From contig CAYYOI010000040.1 of NCBI GenBank assembly GCA_964473285.1, positions 1 through 14,456 on the forward strand: a DNA stretch of 14,456 nucleotides, read 5' to 3'. The notes under the pieces are model-generated. The model did not search any database. It was not told the DNA's origin and worked only from the letters and a program-made list of their open reading frames with translations. Shown piece after piece: positions 1-5,231 of the stretch (positions are counted from its first letter, which is position 1; each line of letters starts with the position of its first letter). The position numbers were made by a program, and so were the translations under genes. The DNA is from JBNJGT01 sp964473285. GTDB lineage: Archaea; Nanobdellota; Nanobdellia; Woesearchaeales; JACJVW01.

Positions 1-4
1 TGGT

Positions 5-22
5 TGTTTGCAAGCGCAAACA
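5..22. repeat. Strong small inverted repeat (hairpin) at left edge
   Basis: The arms TGTTTGC (5-11) and GCAAACA (16-22) are perfectly complementary around a 4-nt loop, AAGC. The pairing can extend outward to 1-26 if two G-U pairs are allowed. No T-run follows, so it is not a canonical terminator on either strand. It could be the end of a structured RNA, a binding site or the 3' region of a gene to the left; the window edge prevents a decision. The rest of 1-174 holds no gene that I can support. Confidence 0.55.
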
Positions 23-127
23 GCTATTTGCGAGTCTGCTAGAAAACGCATTCTGGACATAGCCGGCAAACTATAAAACTCAAGGAACTAGTCATGCAAG
101 CATAATAATAACAATCTCTTGGTAATA

Positions 128-150
128 TTTCCATTTCGATTTCCATTTCG
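128..150. repeat. Short tandem repeat, 12-nt period, two copies
   Basis: TTTCCATTTCGA at 128-139 is followed directly by TTTCCATTTCG at 140-150. It lies about 25 bases beyond the stop codon of the PH-domain gene. No function is evident. Confidence 0.6.
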
Positions 151-174
151 TAGTGTTTTTTCCAAAAGATCCAG

Positions 175-2430
175 TTAATAATATTTATTTATTTCTTCAT
201 AGAACTGAGTATAGTTTGGAATATTCTTTATTATTAGTTCAGGTCTGCTGCTTCCAGCTGTATTTATGGTAATGTTTCCATTGCCAAACAATTTATTGAA
301 CATGCCTCTTGAGGTATTTATATGGTCTATCTTTGAGAATACAATAGAGGTCTGGACACGACGTAGTATCCCTTTTTGTTCAAGTACCCTAAAATCCTCA
401 ATACGATAGCTTTTTCTTTTTACCCCAATAATTGTCAGAGGTAATGTGATTGGTAGTAACAAGATGAGGGGAAATATTATTATTGAAACAGTCAGGAGGC
501 CTGACAAAGGATTAGCTAAAGAGGGCCTTGCCTCAAGAAGAAGATGCTTCTCTTTCTTTTCAACTTTATCCGGCCTCTCGTGCATAATCTGGTCTATAAG
601 TTCATCTTTCTCACGGATATCCGGAACAAAGGGTATCTTGAATGAGCTTGAAATTACTGTCTTGTTCCCTTTTGAATCTGCAATAACAGTCTCTCCAGCA
701 ACATTGAAGATTATGTCTCCTTTCTTTGAGAAGGGATAGCGGATGGTTGTTATGTCCTTTATATTATCGAACAATACATAGTAATGTTTCTTGTGAAACC
801 ATCCTTTCTTATAATATAAATAATCTTTATGGAAACGGAGATTTGAGTAGGATGTCCTTTTCCTTGATATCAAAAGAGCAACGGTAATAATCATTAGAAG
901 GATTATTCCAGCAAATAAAATAAGTATTGTATCCAATAGAAATACAAGTACAGATGCTAGTGCAACTAGAAGAAGTACAATGATCATACTACCGATGGAT
1001 CTTTTCAAATAGTCAAGTATGCTGAATTTAGATTGGATGGAGTAATTGACTTCACTTGGATGGATACCTAGTTTTGCAAGGATGCTGTGGATATCAATGC
1101 CTTTTATGTTAGAGAATACAAGGTTTTGTCCTGAGCCTATGGACCAGAACTGGAGAGTGCCTGTATCAAAGAATCTATCCAGTATCCCTTTACTGTAGAC
1201 AATTCCTGTCACCTTGTCAGCGCTGAATTCGATCGTGTTGGTGCTGAAAAGGGATACTTCAGTCACAAAGCTCTCCTTTTTCACCTTGAATCTTGTTATC
1301 GCTACCTTTATTGCTAGTGAGACCACAACAAACACCATAGGAAGGAATATTATGCATAAAGGGATCCAGGGTAAAAGTGTCCTTTTCATATCCATCTGGA
1401 AATTGGCGGTGTAATCTGAGTCTCTCTGTGGCGAATCTCTTTTTACCTGTGACTTCTCTTCTTTCTTAGCCTTGTGGGTAATTGCCTTGAATGAAGATGA
1501 AGCATCATCAATCATCCTGGACATGGTCTTTCCATCCTTGATATTCTTAAAATGGATCTCCTGTCCTGTACCCTGAGAACTTACTGTGACATCTGATAAG
1601 TCAAGTATCTTATCAATAAAAGTCTGTTTCAGGGAGGTATCAGATAGGTTTTCCATCGGTACAACTGCTTCCACTTTCGTCAGAAACCCTTCATAATATG
1701 TGATCATATCATTATAAACACGATAAATCCGCTGCTTTTTTTCTGAATAATTAATGTAAAAACTTACAAGATATATGATGAACAATATTATCAAGAGGAA
1801 AAGCCCCAGAACCAGATAAAATGTTGACTGAAACATGAATCCTGCTACAACTGCCAGAATAGGAGCTACAAATGAAAGAAAAAAGAAGAATCCGCCTATT
1901 ATGAACAATCCGCTTACCTCAAGAAGAACTGCAATGTTATCAGGGGACCTTTCAAGAAGCAATTTTTCTCCTGACATGCTGAAACCTTTTTCATGCATGA
2001 GCTTTTTTATATCTTTGAAGACCTCGTCTGGGTTGTCAAGTGCCTGCATTGTGATCTGGCTACCGCTGCTTCCCGCAGAATCGATCACAATATTTCCTGT
2101 CCTGTAAAAGAGATGCTGAAGAAATGGCAGGACTTTCCTGACATTAGTTATATTCCTGATTGTGAGTTCTGATTCAAAGTCTGAGAATATTCCTCCTCCT
2201 TTTGCTATTATCTTGTTGTCTGTGAAAGTATAAATCAATTTGTTGTAAGCCACTTTCCTGCTATAAAGAGAGAAGGATAATATCAGAAACCATAAAAGCA
2301 CAGTCCCCATGAAGGCTAAAGGTGTTGCAAGGCTTGCAATGGACCCAATTACCAGAAAAACAATCAATAAGATGATATTTGCACGTATTAAGGGGTAAAA
2401 GAATGCCTTCTTGTTCGGCTTGAAATCCAT
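175..2430 (-). CDS. Membrane protein with about five bPH2/DUF304 (YdbT-like) PH domains
   Basis: The 751-aa protein alternates hydrophobic segments with soluble beta-rich modules. Membrane-like stretches lie near residues 15-57, 166-226 (a hairpin), 352-378, 475-521 (a hairpin) and 644-670. The soluble modules lie near 62-146, 235-312, 380-455, 526-618 and 673-751. Modules 1 and 5 share the bacterial-PH (DUF304) pattern: a turn of the form 'GxFS' or 'GILRR', then 'I.NI' or 'KIDHI', then a 'LFGNGNI.I.TAGSS'-like segment. Module 1 has GNIVIDSAGSSG and module 5 has GNGNITINTAGSSRP. This matches the COG3428/YdbT type, a bPH2 protein of unknown biochemical role. The usual bacterial homologue has fewer modules (about three), so this looks expanded; the counts are by eye. 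The ATG start is fixed by a TATA box 25 nt upstream. It is a single-gene unit, divergent from the 2603 gene, and ends in TAA. Confidence 0.8.
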   Translation of the reverse strand: MDFKPNKKAFFYPLIRANIILLIVFLVIGSIASLATPLAFMGTVLLWFLILSFSLYSRKVAYNKLIYTFTDNKIIAKGGGIFSDFESELTIRNITNVRKVLPFLQHLFYRTGNIVIDSAGSSGSQITMQALDNPDEVFKDIKKLMHEKGFSMSGEKLLLERSPDNIAVLLEVSGLFIIGGFFFFLSFVAPILAVVAGFMFQSTFYLVLGLFLLIILFIIYLVSFYINYSEKKQRIYRVYNDMITYYEGFLTKVEAVVPMENLSDTSLKQTFIDKILDLSDVTVSSQGTGQEIHFKNIKDGKTMSRMIDDASSSFKAITHKAKKEEKSQVKRDSPQRDSDYTANFQMDMKRTLLPWIPLCIIFLPMVFVVVSLAIKVAITRFKVKKESFVTEVSLFSTNTIEFSADKVTGIVYSKGILDRFFDTGTLQFWSIGSGQNLVFSNIKGIDIHSILAKLGIHPSEVNYSIQSKFSILDYLKRSIGSMIIVLLLVALASVLVFLLDTILILFAGIILLMIITVALLISRKRTSYSNLRFHKDYLYYKKGWFHKKHYYVLFDNIKDITTIRYPFSKKGDIIFNVAGETVIADSKGNKTVISSSFKIPFVPDIREKDELIDQIMHERPDKVEKKEKHLLLEARPSLANPLSGLLTVSIIIFPLILLLPITLPLTIIGVKRKSYRIEDFRVLEQKGILRRVQTSIVFSKIDHINTSRGMFNKLFGNGNITINTAGSSRPELIIKNIPNYTQFYEEINKYY

Positions 2431-2450
2431 GTGCGTATAATATTATCCAG

Positions 2451-2459
2451 ATATATAAG
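2451..2459 (-). promoter_or_regulatory. TATA box for the PH-domain gene
   Basis: CTTATATAT on the minus strand is centred about 25 nt before the ATG at 2430. The predicted start of transcription therefore falls at or next to the start codon, giving a leaderless mRNA. Confidence 0.65.
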
Positions 2460-2565
2460 ATTTGTGTAATCTGTGGTCTAGGCATCTACATATTTTTGCA
2501 AAATTATTGTGGAAATCATTGAATTGTGATCAACCTTTTTGGCAGCATAACACCCGTTACCCACC

Positions 2566-2579
2566 GAAAAATATATAAA
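2566..2579 (+). promoter_or_regulatory. BRE/TATA promoter of the 2603 gene
   Basis: GAAAA directly followed by ATATATAAAA resembles an archaeal BRE plus TATA box. It is centred about 29 nt before the ATG at 2603. It supports 2603 as the original start of the now-interrupted gene rather than the ATG at 2828. Confidence 0.65.
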
Positions 2580-2602
2580 AGGATATATTCAATATATAAT
2601 TT

Positions 2603-3130
2603 ATGGCAAAGTTTATAGGAAACGTGCTTCTTGATATAAAGAAATACCTTAACGAAAAATATGGAGATAGTGCTTTTGTCGAACTTCTTCAACAATCTGA
2701 AAAAACTAAGGAACTTTCCCAGGGTATAATCCTTGCAACAGAGTGATATGACCTTGAAATCTATAATGAGGTACTAAGATTAATTAAAGAGGAGTATGCT
2801 GAAGATTTCAAAAAGATCCAATATGCCATGGCTGAGAAACAATTAAAAGGTATTATGGGAATGCTTGCAAGATTCATATCTCTCCAGAAAATAATGGAAG
2901 GGGCACAGAACAAATGGAATAAGTTCTATAGTGACGGGAAGCTTGCCATAGAAAAGAAATCTGAGAATGAGATCTTGCTCAAGATCAGTGAACTGGAATT
3001 AAAAGATATTTTTGTTGAAGCTCTTCAGCATTATCTTGATAAACTGGCTGAAATTGCAGCAGGAAAAACCCCTTCGTCAACAATGAAGAAGACAAGCAGC
3101 ACCACTGCAGAATACCATATTAATTTCTAG
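2603..3130 (+). pseudogene. Unrecognised ~175-aa protein gene interrupted by in-frame TGA
   Basis: Reading from the ATG at 2603, which has a well-placed TATA box, gives 47 residues (MAKFIGNVLLDIKKYL...) ending ILATE, then TGA at 2744-2746. The same frame then continues without interruption (YDLEIYNEVLRLI...) to a TAG at 3128-3130, so the intact gene would encode about 175 residues. The stop sits between TE and YDLEIYNEV, a position where Trp (TGG) would fit well. The ATG at 2828 opens the distal part as a 100-aa frame, but it has no promoter of its own. The protein is helical and charged, with a low-complexity Ser/Thr/Lys tail. The W-Y-x-LE-Y-NEVL pattern faintly recalls small helical sensor families such as TIGR02265/DUF2378, but I do not assign it. 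TGA ends intact neighbours, so it is probably a true stop here. Confidence 0.65.
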
Positions 3131-3237
3131 ATCTTACAAATCTTCTGCGCAAATCTAAAGATATAAATGCAGATCTCTTCTGGCAAGACATAGGGACCAT
3201 AATGTATTAACTTTATAGTAGTAAAAATATAGAAACG
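3131..3237. other. Intergenic spacer with no recognised element
   Basis: This AT-rich spacer separates the broken 2603 gene from the GGDEF gene's promoter. It contains stray TATA-like runs but no hairpin, repeat or reading frame that I can support. Confidence 0.5.
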
Positions 3238-3246
3238 CTTATAAAT
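3238..3246 (+). promoter_or_regulatory. TATA box for the GGDEF gene
   Basis: CTTATAAAT is centred 26 nt before the ATG at 3268 and supports that start as leaderless. Confidence 0.65.
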
Positions 3247-3743
3247 GATTTTCTCTTCACAAGGTATATGCATAAAGGAAAGGAATACCTGGAAGAATTG
3301 CTGGACGAGGTTGATTCGGATAAAGCAAGCTCAATCAGGGATTATGTTTTCGAACTTGAGAAGGCTAGCTTGACGGATCCGCTAACTGGACTCTGGAACA
3401 GGAACTATCTTGAAAAAGAGCTTTCTAAGTATAAGGAACAGTATAATAGGAATGGAACTCCTTTTGCATATTGCCTTTTGGATATAAAGGATTTCTTTGT
3501 ATACAATGATAAGTATGGGATGGAGAAAGGCGATGAAGTCCTTAAGACTCTTGGAAAAACAATAAAGGATAATATAAGGGCGAATGACACGGCTGCAAGG
3601 ATTGGCGGTGACGAATTTGTGATACTTCTTACAAATGCTAGAGATACGGAGGGTATCAATACAATCGAACGTATAAAGGAAGAGATGAGATCGCATGATG
3701 TATATTTACATGCAGGTATTGCAGATTATCATACATTAGTCAA

Positions 3744-3750
3744 AAAAAAC
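3744..3750 (+). other. A_AAA_AAC slippery heptamer at the frame switch
   Basis: Within GTC AAA AAA AAC the last seven bases read A AAA AAC in the zero frame, the classic -1 slippery form. A -1 slip here would join the truncated GGDEF frame to the frame carrying its conserved C-terminus. The same run of eight A is also the likeliest place for a one-base deletion or sequencing error. A 7-bp hairpin (ATGATGC / GCGTCAT, one G-U pair) at 3787-3803 starts 36 bases downstream, much farther than usual stimulators. Confidence 0.45.
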
Positions 3751-3881
3751 CTTCAATAAGCCACGATAACCTTTATAGTTATGCTGATGATGCCCTGCGT
3801 CATAGTAAGCATACCGGAAAGACACAAAACAAAGCAGGTCTTAGTGTTTTGGGATATGTGAATGGATTAATCTCATCATAC

Positions 3882-3888
3882 AAAAAAA
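3882..3888 (-). terminator. Poly-T terminator candidate for the trmB-like gene
   Basis: On the minus strand a run of seven T begins 13 nt after the TAG stop of the regulator. Archaeal RNA polymerase commonly terminates at T-runs without a hairpin. Confidence 0.45.
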
Positions 3889-3900
3889 GAAACCTAAGAT

Positions 3901-4611
3901 CTAGATCTGAGCCTTTTTCCACATGAAGTCAAAAAAACTTTTGTAAGCAAGAGCTGCTTCCTTGTTCTCGATCAATACGCCTTCAGGCTCTGTTGTCCAG
4001 ATGATGATTGCGATCTTATCACCATAGATGTTTGTCACAACCGGGCTTTTCCTGATACCACTGATATAGCGGTAATTAGTCTCCTTATTCTTCTCGTGGT
4101 CTCTTCCTTTGCGCATGATAAGTCTTGTTCGTATCCCAAGCTCTTTTTTCTTTTTCTCGAATTGTTTTGCAAAACCAGGCAGCTTTTCTGAAAATTGCCC
4201 CTCTGAACCAAACACATAATTGTCCTTACCTGTACGAAGGATGTCAGAGAACAAGGCCTTAATGCCTCTTATGCCTTTATACAGCTGTACCTGGCCTTCC
4301 TTTACCTGCCTTTTCTCGATATCTTTTAATCCTGGAAGGATCTGCCTGCAATCGTCCTGCTGTTCCTTCAGAAATTCAATTATACGCTCAGGAGGTGAAG
4401 GCTGAAAATACCGTACTTTACCTATTGTCACATAGCTTGCCATGCCCTTTGAAGCTAGTGTCTGGAGTGCATTGTAGCAACTGCTGCGGTCAACCCTGAG
4501 AAGTTTTGCAAGCTTTCCAGCACGGCTAGAGCCCCTTTCCAAGAGCTTAAGATAAACATGAATCTCATTTGAACTGAATCCAATCCGCCTAAGAGTATCC
4601 CTGATCTCCAT
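3901..4611 (-). CDS. TrmB-family transcriptional regulator
   Basis: This 236-aa protein has an N-terminal winged HTH (residues about 8-70). It includes GFSSNEIHVYLKLLERGSSR, then the helix-turn-helix AGKLAKLLRVDRSSCYNALQ (31-50) and the wing GKVRYFQPSPPERII. This arrangement is typical of the archaeal TrmB/Sugar_trans_reg HTH family. A helical linker follows, then a C-terminal ligand or effector domain (about 108-236) containing VQLYKGIRGIKALFSDIL and TNIYGDKIAIIIW, which match the family's sensor region. The ligand cannot be read from the sequence. The gene is divergently transcribed from the 4698 gene, with a dyad between the two TATA boxes, so autoregulation and control of that neighbour are plausible (inference). 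The ATG start is supported by a TATA box 26 nt upstream. It ends in TAG, showing that TAG is an ordinary stop here. Confidence 0.85.
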   Translation of the reverse strand: MEIRDTLRRIGFSSNEIHVYLKLLERGSSRAGKLAKLLRVDRSSCYNALQTLASKGMASYVTIGKVRYFQPSPPERIIEFLKEQQDDCRQILPGLKDIEKRQVKEGQVQLYKGIRGIKALFSDILRTGKDNYVFGSEGQFSEKLPGFAKQFEKKKKELGIRTRLIMRKGRDHEKNKETNYRYISGIRKSPVVTNIYGDKIAIIIWTTEPEGVLIENKEAALAYKSFFDFMWKKAQI

Positions 4612-4632
4612 GTGGTGGTGAAAAACTAACTT

Positions 4633-4641
4633 CTATTTAAT
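4633..4641 (-). promoter_or_regulatory. TATA box for the trmB-like gene
   Basis: ATTAAATAG on the minus strand is centred 26 nt before the ATG at 4611, consistent with a leaderless transcript. Confidence 0.55.
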
Positions 4642-4643
4642 GC

Positions 4644-4662
4644 TGTTGATTTTTCTTCAACA
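4644..4662. promoter_or_regulatory. Dyad between divergent promoters, candidate operator
   Basis: TGTTGA (4644-4649) and TCAACA (4657-4662) are perfect inverted 6-mers separated by 7 nt. They fill the gap between the minus-strand TATA box (4633-4641) and the plus-strand TATA box (from 4663), covering the BRE positions of both promoters. A repressor bound here could block both genes. It does not match the TATCAC-N8-GTGATA site known for TrmB regulators of sugar genes. Confidence 0.5.
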
Positions 4663-4674
4663 TATTTATTTAAA
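4663..4674 (+). promoter_or_regulatory. TATA box for the 4698 gene
   Basis: TATTTATTTAAA is centred about 28-29 nt before the ATG at 4698, again pointing to a leaderless start. Confidence 0.55.
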
Positions 4675-4697
4675 GATTCATAATTTCTTTTTCTATA

Positions 4698-5231
4698 ATG
4701 AAATACGTGCTAATAAATGGAACTGAGGATGAAAGAGAAAAAATACTGAAGCGCATTCACACGCTTGAATACGACCGACAACAACCATATAGGCAGCAGG
4801 GAAGATTTCCGGAACAAACAATTTATACAATAGGCAATACGAGCAGATATAATGGCTCTCTGGAAGAAGAGTTGAAATTACAGGAGAAATGGGAAAGGGA
4901 AGTACCAGAATTCATAACAGACATTGTAATGGATGAATCTTGCGCAGAGAAGGTTATGAAAGCTATGGTTCAGGGAAGAAACATCAATGGCTATAAACAT
5001 TATCTTGAGATGTGTGGTGATTATGCTCTCTCAATAGGTAATGCATCTCCAGCTATGAAGACACTACAAGAGAAAGTATACAAAAATAACAATGTGCAGG
5101 TACTTGATTTAAGTGATGTAGAAGCTAAAGCACACTACATCATGGAAATGATTCTAGCTGACCAAGAGTCTTGCCAAGCTCCTCAAGAAGAGTCCCATAC
5201 TGTGACCAGTCACCAGATCGCGATGCGTTGA
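4698..5231 (+). CDS. Hypothetical protein, 177 aa, divergent from the TrmB-like regulator
   Basis: I do not recognise this protein. It begins MKYVLINGTEDEREKILKRI, is soluble, rich in Glu, Lys, Gln and Met, with no membrane segment or signal peptide. It has two Cys in the middle (SCAEKV, EMCGDYAL) and one near the end. A strand-like opening followed by helices, and later VQVLDLSDVEAKAHYIMEMI, suggest a small alpha/beta fold. The start is fixed by the TATA box upstream. The last ~30 residues are read from DNA that is antisense to the C-terminus of the UPF0182 gene, and their composition (QESCQAPQEESHTVTSHQ) differs from the body, so the natural end may have run on. Promoter geometry suggests shared control with the TrmB-like gene. 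It ends in TGA. Confidence 0.6.
   Translation: MKYVLINGTEDEREKILKRIHTLEYDRQQPYRQQGRFPEQTIYTIGNTSRYNGSLEEELKLQEKWEREVPEFITDIVMDESCAEKVMKAMVQGRNINGYKHYLEMCGDYALSIGNASPAMKTLQEKVYKNNNVQVLDLSDVEAKAHYIMEMILADQESCQAPQEESHTVTSHQIAMR

Larger units (their letters stand above)
3268..3926 (+). pseudogene. GGDEF (diguanylate cyclase-like) protein, frameshifted near its C-terminus
   Basis: The zero frame encodes 163 residues: a short helical N-terminus, DPLTGLWNRNYL (residues 37-48), the metal-site segment DIKDFFVYND (72-81) and RIGGDEFVILL (111-121). A candidate inhibitory I-site, RAND, begins at residue 104, five residues ahead of GGDEF, as in c-di-GMP cyclases. The frame ends (TAA, 3757-3759) just after the strand HAGIADYH, before the last part of the domain. 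The -1 frame entered at 3750 supplies the missing piece: YADDALRHSKHTGKTQ matches the family's 'ADeALYrAKktGrn' segment. That frame runs to TGA at 3924-3926, giving about 219 aa in all. The switch point is a run of eight A (3742-3749). Of the usual DxDxFKxxND pattern, the first Asp is kept but the second Asp and the Lys are replaced (K74, F77), so activity is doubtful even if the frame is restored. GGDEF proteins are uncommon in archaea. Confidence 0.8.

Noticed and set aside
128..150. Start of a CRISPR array or longer tandem array
   Set aside because: Only two 12-nt units are present, directly abutting, with no spacers.
2431..2602. Small RNA or riboswitch in the divergent intergenic region
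   Set aside because: Apart from the two promoters, only weak repeats (such as ACCCGTT/ACCCACC) are visible, with no stable stem that I could trace.
2744..2746. Genetic code with TGA read as tryptophan
   Set aside because: The 4698, UPF0182 and pyrD genes all end in TGA, and intact genes here encode Trp with TGG (for example in rnhA).
2828..3130. Independent 100-aa gene starting at 2828
   Set aside because: It lacks a TATA box at the usual distance and is in the same frame as the upstream piece from 2603, which has one. It is better read as the distal half of one broken gene.
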